NCBI RefSeq assembly: GCF_012489685.1
Contig: NC_080043.1
Location: 30,784,743 to 30,848,742, forward strand
Direction of reading: 5' to 3'
Source: Lotus japonicus
Lineage: Eukaryota; Streptophyta; Magnoliopsida; Fabales; Fabaceae
Length of the DNA stretch: 64,000 nucleotides
Part shown: piece by piece, positions 1 to 10,003 of the stretch
How positions within the stretch are numbered: the stretch's first letter is position 1
Layout of the letters: each line of letters opens with the position of its first letter
The notes under the pieces: model-generated
What the model was told of the DNA's origin: nothing
Databases searched by the model: none
The model's input: only the letters and a program-made list of their open reading frames with translations
Program-made: the position numbers and the translations under genes

Positions 1-1085
1 TGTGTTGTATATTGATCTTGTCCACATCTTCGGAGGCAGACTCATCATCTCTTGATAGGCAGTCTCATTCAACCATTTCATCACCTCCATTGCAGCCTTC
101 CACTCAGGAACAATACTAGTTCTAGCTGCTGCCCACATTGCATTTTTAAGTAAGTCCCCAGGGTACTTCTTTCTGAAGTTAGCATACAAATGCTTGACAC
201 ACAATCTATGTTCAATGTTGTCATCTATGCTTATAAGAGTTGGAACCAAACCCTAAAGAAAACATACTCGTTTCAATAATTGAACCACTTCTTAAAAGAG
301 AATGTAAATATCTATAATTGAATGTGCATGTGTGAATAATTGTTAATAAAAGAATAGTTTCTATAATTGTCAATAAAAGAAGAGTTTCTATAATTCGCTG
401 CTCCTTCTGTTGGTCAGAGATAAATGACCATCTCTTCCTTTGAACCTCATTCAGATCCTTCAAAAGCAGATCCTGAAATCACTCCCATGAATCTTTAGTT
501 TCAGCTTCCACCACAACAAAGCAGATCAGAAACATATGATTGTTTCCATCTTTACCAACTGTAGATAAGAGTTGACCACCATACGTCCCCTTGAGGAAGC
601 AATCATCCAAGTCAATCAAGGTCTGCAAGTCCTAGCAAATGTTGTTTTGGTTGCAGCAAAACATACATATATTATCTCAAATACAAGGCCATGACATCTA
701 ACTATGCTCTTTATCATAACTGTGATCCCTAGATTACTCCTTAAAAATTCTTTAGCATAGTTTTTGAGGTGGCTACACTGTTGCAGACTAGCACCTTGAA
801 TCATTTCCAAAGCCTTCACATTTGCTTTATATGTCTTGAACCTCCTAGAACAATTCCCCACCTCACCTTGGCTTCTTCAATCAGGAATCTTGATGTCAGG
901 CGTATGCCTTAAAATTGGCAAAAATTTCGTGGCAAAGAACTCAGATTTGGCTTGCCTGTTGGTTGATGTCCTGCAACATGTGTGATTAGGCTCAAAGCTC
1001 ACAACTTGCCATACAAGCTTGGTTGGAGTCTTGTTAATCCTGAGATAGAATGGGCACTCAGTTGTGAACCCTTGGATGAAATACA
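1..1085 (-). mobile_element. MuDR-like (MULE) transposase, middle part, degenerate
   Basis: Read on the minus strand, broken frames give the DNA-binding part of a plant MULE transposase (ECPFYLRINKTPTK, WQVVSFEPNHTCCRTS, NRQAKSEF at about 1060-910). The start of the catalytic domain follows (LIDLDDCFLKGTYGGQLL near 610, FISDQQK near 400), then IEHRLCVKHLYANFRKKYPG near 210-160. The Asp of LDDCF and the Asp of ISDQQ match the first two catalytic acids of the family. In-frame stops and frame changes make it non-functional. A non-coding stretch near 245-395 ending in TTTCTTTAG may be a relic intron. The 3' part lies beyond the window. Its N-terminal half appears to be at 7565-6330. Confidence 0.8.
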
Positions 1086-1182
1086 AGATCAATGGTGAGA
1101 AAACCTTTAACATAATATTAAATATTATTGAAAGTTGTGAATAGTCAAATGCAATTTTTTTATTCTACCTAAGTTTTTGTAT

Positions 1183-1425
1183 ATATTATTTTATATTATA
1201 TTATACTATATTATATTATACCTATATTATTTTATATTATATTATGCTATATTATATTATATTATATTATATTATATTATATTATATTATATTATATTAT
1301 ATTATATTATATTATATTATATTATATTATATTATATTATATTATATTATACTATATTATATTATATTATACTATATTACTTATATTATATCATATTATA
1401 CTATATTACATTATTTTATATTTCT
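1183..1425. repeat. (TTATA)n pentanucleotide microsatellite
   Basis: About 240 bases are almost pure TTATA/ATATT units with a few interruptions (TTTTA, TACTA). Two long apparent open frames of I, L and Y here are artefacts of the repeat. The array ends roughly 75 bases before a TATA box and 130 bases before the ATG of the glycosyltransferase gene, so it forms most of that gene's near-upstream region. Confidence 0.95.
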
Positions 1426-1498
1426 CACTTTTTCTCCTATTTATTGCTAAATCTTTTTAGGGTTGAAATTACATGCATGGTGAATAACCTTTTTTCCC

Positions 1499-1506
1499 TA
1501 TAAAAA
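1499..1506 (+). promoter_or_regulatory. TATA box of the UGT gene
   Basis: TATAAAAA lies 50 bases before the ATG at 1556. It is outside the AT microsatellite and at the right distance for a short leader of about 25 bases. The core promoter assignment is inferred from position only. Confidence 0.5.
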
Positions 1507-1555
1507 CCAACATTGAGATTTTGTATTCAGAAAAAAGCAATTGGTACCAAACAAA

Positions 1556-3192
1556 ATGGCTACATCAAACACCTCCAAGCTTCACATAGCCATGCTTCCA
1601 TGGTTTGCCACCGGTCACATGACCCCATTCCTCCAGCTCTCAAACGAGTTTGCTAAAAGAGGTCACAAAGTCTCTTTTTTCCTACCCCCAAAAGCAGAGC
1701 TTGAACTACAACACATGAATTATTACCCACACCTGATCACCTTCCACACCCTCACCGTTCCACACGTTGATGGTCTTCCTCTTGGCACCGAGACTGCCTC
1801 AGAGATTCCCATTGGTATCAACAATCTGCTTCAAATAGCAATGGACAAGACTTCTGACCAAGTGGATCTAGCACTGAGCAAAATCAAACCTGATTTTTTG
1901 TTCTTTGATCATGCACACTGGATATCTCAAATAGCAAACAAGTATGGCATCAAAACCATTTTCTACCATGTAATGTGTGCAGCCAGCATTGCTATAAAGT
2001 TCGTGCCTGCTAAGAATGTTCCCAGGGACAGGCTCATGACATTGGAGGAGTTAGGGCAACTACCAGCTGGGTACCCTTCTTCAAAAGTTGTGCTTCTTGG
2101 CCCTGAAGCCATACCTATGGATTACATACAAATATCATTTGGAGAAGGTAACTAATTATTCCAAAAATTGTTGGGTTTAGTACATGAATAGTTATATTTC
2201 TAACATGCTTATTACTTAAGATCTCACTTGGACTTAAAGTGTGAACAATTCACATGCCTACTAACCATCTCGAGCGCATCCATAATATTTTAGATATGCT
2301 TCTTCCTACCATGTGCTTGATTACTCGGTAATAGAGCTTTAATACCAGATTATGAACAAGTTATCTCAAAAGCTTATGTTTAATTACAGGTAACATGACC
2401 TTTCATGACCGCCTCACAATGGCCTTGAAACAAAGTGATGCCATAGCCATCAGAACGACTAGGGAGATCAAAGAAGGTGACTTCTGTGACTACATTGCTG
2501 CACAGTATCAGAAGCCGGTGCTTTTGACTGGGCCTGTGTTGCCTAAGGAGGCTTATAAGGGAGAGTTAGAAGAACATTGGGCTAAGTGGCTTGATGGGTT
2601 TGAGCCTACGTCCGTCGTGTTTTGTGCATTTGGGTCCCAAGTAAACTTGAAAAAAGAACAATTCCAAGAGTTATTGCTAGGATTTGAGCTTTCAGGATTT
2701 CCTTTTTTCATCGCCTTGAAGACCCCTTTAGGTTGTGCATCTGTGGATGAGGCATTACCAGAGGGTTTTGAAGAGAGGGTGAAGGGAAGAGGAGTTGTTG
2801 CTAGGGATTGGGTTCAACAACCATTGATTTTGAAGCACCCGTCAGTCGGGTGCTTTGTGAGTCACTGCGGATTTGGTTCTATGTGGGAGTCTTTGATGAG
2901 TGATAAACAAATAGTGCTAGTTCCTTTCCTTGCAGACCAAGCATTGAATGCCAAGCTACTTGTCGAGGAGCTGCAAGTAGCAGTTTCTGTGGAAAGAGGA
3001 AAAAATTGGAGGGATATAATCACAAAAGAAAGCTTTTGTAAAGCTATCAAGTCTGTGATGGATGAAAGAAGTGATTTGGCTACTAGGCTGAAGAACAACC
3101 ATGCCAAATTTAAGGAATTGTTGGGGAATCCAGCGCTGATGAATGGCTATATTGATAGATTTATCGAAGATCTTCAACAACTTCCGAAGTGA
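1556..3192 (+). CDS. UDP-glycosyltransferase, UGT79-type (probable flavonoid glycoside glycosyltransferase)
   Basis: Two exons, 1556-2147 and 2390-3192, joined by a GT-AG intron of 242 bases, encode 464 residues, normal for plant family-1 UGTs. The first ATG is at 1556; the in-frame codon upstream at 1541 is TTG. The acceptor pocket carries the catalytic His21 (ATGHMTP) and the supporting Asp118 (FLFFDHA). The PSPG sugar-donor box is residues 338-381, from Trp338 to Gln381, with the UGT79-style HCGFGSMWESL in place of the common HCGWNS. Gln381 at the box end usually goes with UDP-glucose. Family knowledge: UGT79 enzymes add a second sugar to flavonoid or anthocyanin glycosides in the cytosol; the exact acceptor is inference. 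The frame is intact with no lost key residue. The gene stands alone, flanked by transposon debris and interrupting a MULE. Confidence 0.93.
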
Positions 3193-4560
3193 GAGATACA
3201 ATGTTTAACTTTAAGATTATTTGTTAGTTTTTGTTATGGTGTTAGTTATGTGTTTTTTTTATAATAAAGGGGGCCAAAGCCCCACCATGTTATTTATGCT
3301 TTTTATAAGCTTTTGTTAATTAGAATTTACTCAATTGGTGTTCTAGTATTGATCTTGAGCATTGTGCATTGTTATGATTTTATCATCTAAGTTCTTTGTG
3401 TTTAGTTAAATTTATCGTTTAGCTATTGTTTGATTCGTTATTTTTTCATAGTGTTAGTTAAAAGTTTGTGAAGCTTGTGTTAGAACTAGAAGTTACTCAG
3501 CTGGTTCTCCATTGATCTTGTGCATTATGATTGGATAAAAAAGTCAACATTTCTCTTGCATTAATTTTTTATAGATTAAATTGATTGATAGGACACGTCA
3601 TTAACTTAATTAATTCAAATTTCCAATAAATGTTTGGACTTGTGTATTTACCTAATTTGCAAGAAGGGTAATTTTTGATAGAAAATAACATGTTTTACGT
3701 TGGTTGTCATAAACCTACATAACATTCCTCATTTATTCGGGCTTAGGACCAACTCTGCATCCGCATAGGCGAAGTTTAATGAATTTGTAACTGCAGACCC
3801 AAATTTACTTTTAGATTGGGATGAGTATATTATGATTAATTATGGGTGTGATGTGGTCCAAAAATAACTTCCAATACTCAACATATATGCTTCCCATACT
3901 CCCAAAATATACATTTTTTTTGCCAAAAATAATAAGTTCTATAGCTTTTGTCTTACATCTCACTAATGTGGATCTTTCTAGTCTTAGTTACACTAGTCAA
4001 GTTAAAATTTCTTGACCTATGCTTATACTCGGACAAAACCTGAAAAGTCTCATGTGAACTTGTGCTCCTTCGCCTTAACCTCGATCTTAGAGGTTTATGA
4101 CTTATCATATTAGTTTGTCATCTTTTAATAGTTTATTTTTTCTAATTGAGATAATTTGTTTCTCCTACGACATTTTAATGTAATTATTTTAGGCTATTTT
4201 TTCGTATTTTTTATATGTTATGACGTGAGACATTTGGGTTGTGATACAATCTGATAAACTAGGAAGTGGAGACTCAAATACACCTTTAGATTGGGGTAAA
4301 GGTATTGAGCTTATTGTGAGTATGGTGTGGTCAAATTTTTTTAAAGATATTTTAGACTTCCAACACTCCATGTATATTTAAATTCAATTTCAATCCCAAC
4401 AGAACTTAGTCTGAAACTCTTAAAGAGTTAAGGAGGAACAAAAGGTGAATGCTACTTTTTATAAAAAAAAATAGTTAGGAGACTTATGTATTTAAATCTA
4501 CAAGACTAGAAATCATGTATAATATTTGCTTAATTAGTAGAAACATGGAGAATCCAACTG
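3193..4560. other. 3' flank of UGT gene, no gene seen
   Basis: AT-rich DNA. AATAAAG at about 3262 could serve as the polyadenylation signal. Two diverged related stretches occur around 3795-3890 and 4265-4380 (both contain a version of TTTAGATTGGGRT...GTGTGGTC), suggesting an old duplication or repeat. No protein-like frame was recognised. Confidence 0.5.
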
Positions 4561-4639
4561 AAGTTCATCTCTAGTAGCAAAGAGATTCTTTCGTTGTACG
4601 AGAGATTTTGATTTCTTTTGTAAAACTGATGTAAAATCA

Positions 4640-5040
4640 AATCTGATTGGTTTTTCAAATAATGATTATGCTGGAGACCTTGATGATATGAAGAATACAT
4701 TCAGTTATGTGTTTGTAATGGGTTCTAGGCTTTGTTGTTGCAGCATCAAGCTATTTGGCTAAGAAGGTTCGCTTGAAGTTCTAAACAACTTACAACAAGG
4801 CTCTACTTTAATCTACTGAAATAAACCTCTCTAAAACTTATGTCCTACATGGGAGAAGTAAACACATTAATGTGAGATTTCACTCCTTACGTGATTTGTG
4901 TAAAGAATTTGTGATAGAGTTACTATTTTATCAGAGTGAAAATCAAGTTGCAGATATTATGACCAAGCCTATAAAGCTGGTTGCATTTTTTAAGTTTCGA
5001 AGTATGCTAGGAGTTTGTTCGTTAGTGGAGGCAACATAAT
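4640..5040 (+). mobile_element. Ty1/copia RNase H remnant
   Basis: Broken plus-strand frames match the C-terminal end of copia Pol: NDYAGDLDDMKNTFSYVFV near 4660, then KHINVRFHSLRDLCKEF, ENQVADIMTKPIKL near 4935-4980 and FRSMLGVCSL. Only the RNase H tail survives. No LTR can be recognised on either side. Confidence 0.75.
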
Positions 5041-5339
5041 AAAGAAGTTGGTGCTTGTTGCTTAATGTTCTTGCATGGTGTTCCTAAACTGACTAAGATT
5101 TATTTTAATTGTTTTACAACTATTTTTGTTTAAGATATATTTTTATTGTTTTAAAACTATTTATGCTTTTTTGAAATTAATGCCAATGGCCAAGACTTGA
5201 TCTTTAGAAAATTAGAGTGTCATATTTTAGTTGTTTAGCTAATAGCTAGTTTTTAGGAATTTTTATAAATAATGGTTATTTTGTTATGTACTCTTATGTC
5301 TATGTACAAGGCATATACTTTTGAAGAATGACTATTCTA

Positions 5340-5830
5340 TTGTCAATTTCAATTCGATGTACGCCGAAGGTGACATGAACAGTGATAACATCAAATATTG
5401 GATCATGCCCACCACAGGCTTATCAAGTTCAATCTTCATACCAACCTGACATACTTCCCCCACTATAATTCTAACGTATTATTATCGATCTTAATGGGTG
5501 TTCCAACTCTGCTAGCCAAGGTTAATAGATACTTGGATCATAGAATTGAAACTGTAGCTATGGGATATAAATCTAAATCAACATTTTATCGATTTTTCGT
5601 TGGCTGCCATGAAATCTGGTATCCATCGCCGAACAACCAAATAATGATCATAGACGAGCCATGACGCTCCCACCATGGCCTTTGGTTTGTCAGAGTCATT
5701 GTCAAACTTAACAACGAAGTACTCATGGTGAATATCTCGTATTTCATAGTCCACATCCAACATTATCAGTAACTCACAAGAAAATAAGACTTGGATATTT
5801 TCACTCACATATCAACTACTAGCATAAAAT
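5340..5830 (-). mobile_element. LINE-associated DUF4283-like remnant
   Basis: The minus strand gives EYFVVKFDNDSDKPKAMVG, SWLVYDHYLVVRRWIPDF, and further on YVRIIVGEVCQVG plus MKIELDKPVVGM. This order matches the DUF4283 nucleic-acid-binding domain found in plant LINE ORF1 proteins and related retroelement proteins. Stops interrupt it, so it is a fossil. Confidence 0.65.
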
Positions 5831-6329
5831 TCCCAATAAACAAGAATTTTATGCCATACACCAAGCTAACAAGAAGAACATGATATGACCTTTACAAGTC
5901 TGTACACGGAACATAAGGATCAAATTTTGTCACCTATTACAACGGAAAACCATGGTGGAAAACTAGAGTGAAGTCAAAGTCACGATGGACAGCCACAAAA
6001 GCTGAGAGAATGTGTTTCTGCCCATCGTAATTTTGGCTCACATTGTATCCAGACATCTTCTTTTCTCTGATCCATCGTCCTTAAATTTAACATCTCTCTC
6101 TATCTCCCACCAAAATAGTGATTTAGAGACAAACATGCTAGCTTTCTTGCTCCATTCTGCTCTAAAAATCCTTTTCCCAACGAAAGCTTCTCCATTTAAT
6201 TCCCAGCTAGAACTGAATTGAATCCTGAACCAACTTCCATCGAATACATATGCATGATTGGAAATCCATTAAGGTCGCTACTTTTAGAGGTTTCAATTGC
6301 AGTTGCAGGGTACATGGGACATGTTATCT

Positions 6330-7565
6330 CTCTTCTTGTCATTTTTCTTAATTTTTACACCTTTCTTGTTCTCAAGTGCATAATTCTTGACAACATCTTT
6401 GAATAAGTCCTTGTTAGTGAAAGTCAATCCACACTCAAACTGAACTACACCACTTTCAGAGGGCTTAAACTTGCGAAATTATGGCTTAGGCTCCAAATCA
6501 TCACCAATTTCAGAAGCTGTGTCTAAGTCATCTGAATCACCATCCTCATCTTCAAAGTCAGAGAACACAATTAGCTCACCATTCAATGCAACATTTGGAT
6601 CAACATCTTCAACAACAGGAGGCTCAAGATTTGGGATAGATCTTTCTACATCAAGCAAAGATTCAGTAGGCAATACCTGAGTCCAGTCCCAATCTTCCTC
6701 ACAGTCAGAGTCATCTAGTGACACATCAGTGCATGACTCATTTTCTGGTTGGTATTCATCATCATCAGAGTCTAACACAACATCCAGAAATCTCAAATCC
6801 CCACCCTCAACAACCAACCCCTTACCTTATCAACCACTGCCTTCTCCCCTTTCTTCTGAGTTTGTTCCCCTTCCTTCTTTGTTTCAACCACTGCCTTCTC
6901 CCCTTCCTTCTGAGCTTGTTCCCCTTCCTTTTCAGTTTGTTCCCCTTCCTTCTCTATATGAACCCCTTCCTGCTCTGTTTCAGCTTGTTCCCTTTCCTTC
7001 ACAGTTCATCATCATCAGAGTCTAACACAACATCCAGAAATCTCCAATCCCCACCTTCAACAGCCAACCCCTTACCTTTATCAACAACTGCCTTCTCCCC
7101 TTCCTTCTGAGCTAGTTCCCCTTCCTTTTCAGTGTGTTCCTCTTCCTTCTTTGTATGAACCCCTTCTTGCTCTGTTTCAGCTTGTTCACTTTCCTTCACA
7201 GCCCCAACAAGTTCATCATTTTCCTTCAAGCTCTCACCTGTAACTACCACACAGTCCCCTTCTTCATCCACATCCATTAAAAGCTCAACATACACATTAC
7301 TTCAAGAAACCCTAACACATCTTCAATGAGTTGCCTCACATCTGCATCATTGTTAAGAGGCCTTAACCCACTGGAACCATCCGTATTAAAGTGCCTATAC
7401 CACAAGCTGATAGACCCTGGAGTATTTACCAGTTTGCCCACTTAAATTGATGATAATCTATCCACATCAAAACCTTTATGCACTTCACATGAGCCATTGA
7501 CATAAGGGCAGTTGGGTCATAAGTCATTTTGCCCCCATGGTGCATATTTATGTCTATCACATGAC
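6330..7565 (-). mobile_element. MuDR-like transposase, N-terminal part, degenerate
   Basis: On the minus strand, from about 7565: DINMHHGGKMTYDPT (the usual MULE start), YVELLMDVDEEGD, then long acidic Lys/Glu-rich tracts. After these come the conserved DDDEYQPENES and, at about 6460-6340, FRKFKPSESGVVQFECGLTF, TNKDLFKDVVKNYALENKK and VKIKKNDKKR. That end is where the family continues into the CPFYLR region seen at 1060-1, so the two blocks look like halves of one gene. A ~250-base direct duplication lies inside (6759-7008 and 7009-7258). Confidence 0.8.
6759..7258 (-). repeat. ~250-bp tandem duplication within the MULE acidic region
   Basis: The segment starting CATCATCATCAGAGTCTAAC at 6759 recurs at about 7009 in the same orientation, followed by nearly the same 70 bases and then CTTCTCCCCTTCCTTCTGAG-type subrepeats. 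On the minus strand the subrepeats encode KEGEQ/KEGEKAVV-like units. Confidence 0.8.
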
Positions 7566-9080
7566 TAACAGTAGGCCTGGAAACGAGCAAATGATAAATA
7601 TCTATTCTCTAAGCCTTTAAGTTCAACAACAGCCACACACAAACCACATATAATGCCTAACAAATACACATGTCAAATTAACAACACCATACATGTGCAC
7701 CAACCATTCAATCTACATCAAAGACATAAAGCAGAGAATAAAAAAATGGTACCTCGAAACCACATTTGGAGGCAAGTCATCCCCACCAAACCAAAAGCCG
7801 ATCCTACCATTGCTTTTCTCTAGGACCACGCTCTCTTTAGGAGGCAAAGGCTTTGGAAGAATCATTGAGGGGTCCCTTGCATCGATCTGGTCATCGCAAT
7901 GGTCCCCAACCCTAACCCTAGATTCGCGATTTCTGCTCTTCTTCTCCCTCTGTCTTCCCATTTATTCTTCCCCTTCGTTCGTCTTCATTGCACCTCCAAT
8001 TTGCACCCTATTGTCTAACCTATTTTCCTTGGGCTCGATGTTACGAGCCTGAATCCTCATGGGGTGTACTTGCAAATAGTTTTCTTAGTCTCCTATAATT
8101 CTATCTATGTTTTGGTGTACTAGGGAGTCGCAGATTTAAATGTAAAGAACTGTCTTGTAAGTTTATTATTAAGGTCCAATTTCTTTCATTTAATAAATGA
8201 GTGTTTAGTTGACAAAAGAATATATATATAATATGATAATTTAAAATTTAATTTGATTTTTTTCCTTTAATCTTTAATTACATGTTCATTTATTAATTAA
8301 TATCATATATAATATCAACAAATATTTAATTATTACCCGTTTTACCACGGTTCAACCAATAAACCATGAGCTAATAGTACCTTCACGAATTTAATGACCA
8401 CTTGATTTATAAAACATTGCAATTTAAGATTGCATGATAAAAAAACAACAAAAATATGGAAGCTAGATGAAATTCATTTTGTGAGGATGACCCTCCTTCA
8501 TCAAGTCTAATAGGTCTAGAGTAATGGTTCCCATAACATCATAAACTTGATATTGGTAGTGTTGAGAAGATGAATCTTTTTGTCCACAATAATTTTTAGT
8601 TGTGGCCCGTCAGAACATTTCATCTGTATCCGAGAGACTTCACGAGTGAAAGAAAAAGAAAAAATGGAGAAATAATTAATGTGATAAGAAAAGAGAAATG
8701 GAGAGAAAAAAATTAAGTGTTTGGAGCCCAAAGAGTATTTGCGCTGTTTTAGTATCTAAGCATCATTATTGTATATAATGTCTACTGTGAAGACCATCTT
8801 GTCTTATACCCCATTTTATTTTCAAGAATATGGCTATCAAGATGAGATAAGAGCGATTTAACATGCTTGACGCAAGCAAATTTGGTTAGTTTTAAATAGC
8901 TAATGCCTGCAAGAGGATCTAGCAGTCAATAATGTTAACTGAAAAATGGTAATGCATGAACGCTTCATTAGTCAAAATGAATGTCTCACACATCAAAAGT
9001 TAGAATAAAAAAAACCATTCACGAGTTTAGTTTCAAGCAATTATACTTAGCCCAATCTCCTTTCACATCAGGTTGGGATT
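7566..9080. other. Intergenic, no gene seen
   Basis: 7690-8050 holds CT-rich DNA upstream of the MULE start that could be its leader or terminal region; no terminal repeat could be paired. From 8050 the DNA is AT-rich with no recognisable coding frame. Confidence 0.45.
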
Positions 9081-9185
9081 ATTCCCTTTTTGGTCTTGAC
9101 CAAGGTATCCCCACAGCCGACAGCCGTGAGACTAATCCCTCGCCTCACAGTCAGCGCACTAAGCGGTAGGGGGCTAGCCAATGAG
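9080..9185 (-). mobile_element. Possible SINE fragment
   Basis: On the minus strand this short GC-richer island contains GGGATTAGTCTCACGGCTG and GGGGATACCTTGGTC, an arrangement like the 3' half of plant Au-type SINEs. No clear A box is present, so this is tentative. Confidence 0.3.
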
Positions 9186-10003
9186 TTTTTTCAAAATACA
9201 AACTGCTTTAAGAATTGTAAATTCATAGGAAACATGGATTCACAGCAATCACTTTTAATGCACTTATTGCATTCATGCGATATCAGCTATTGGATTATAA
9301 TCAGGCAAGTGTATATTGGATCCTACTAATTGAGATATAAAAACCTGCTAGACATGAGCCGTAGGATCATAATTGAACGATTTGCGACTGCAATGCAGTT
9401 GACCGCACCGAATCCAAATCCAAGAATTACTTTATATTGGGAACTTATCCCTATTAGAATTATAAATTTGAATTTAATATTAACAATTTGAATCATGTTT
9501 GAACTTATATTCTCTCTTATATCCACATATCCACATTTCAGTTCATGGAGTAATAAATATTCAATTTTCTCTTTTTATATTTTTTTAATCAAGATGAATA
9601 TTTAAAAGAATCTGATAATGATAAAACCTCTTACATTCACCAACATATAGTTTAACCACCAAACTTAAGTAAGGTCATCATCAAGTAGTTTCAACTGTCT
9701 CTATAAAGTGCAGAGTTTGCTGAAATGATAAAGAAGAACAATTAAACAAATGAGAAGTTTACGTTATACAGAAATTAATTTCTGCCATGACTTTTCATAG
9801 AAACGAGTACACAAGTGGTTAAGAAGTTTTTTCACTCAAGACAAAAAACAAATCCAACATGAAACAACCAACAAATATCAACCTTCTAAGAAACTGTTCT
9901 AATCAAAGCAAGTATTTCCATTTGCAAATCATGAACTGTAAATGAAGTAATTCCATTCTTACACAGTTTGGTATGTGGTATGGAGAGGAGGTACCACCTG
10001 CAT
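9186..10003. other. Intergenic, 3' flank of the DnaJ gene
   Basis: AT-rich, no coding signal. It would contain the 3' UTR of the DnaJ gene, which is transcribed leftward. Confidence 0.5.

Noticed and set aside
1177..1503. Long overlapping frames of Tyr/Ile/Leu
   Set aside because: They are direct translation of the TTATA microsatellite; no gene.
1541..1555. UGT start at 1541
   Set aside because: The codon at 1541 is TTG; the first in-frame ATG is at 1556, and the TATA box position agrees.
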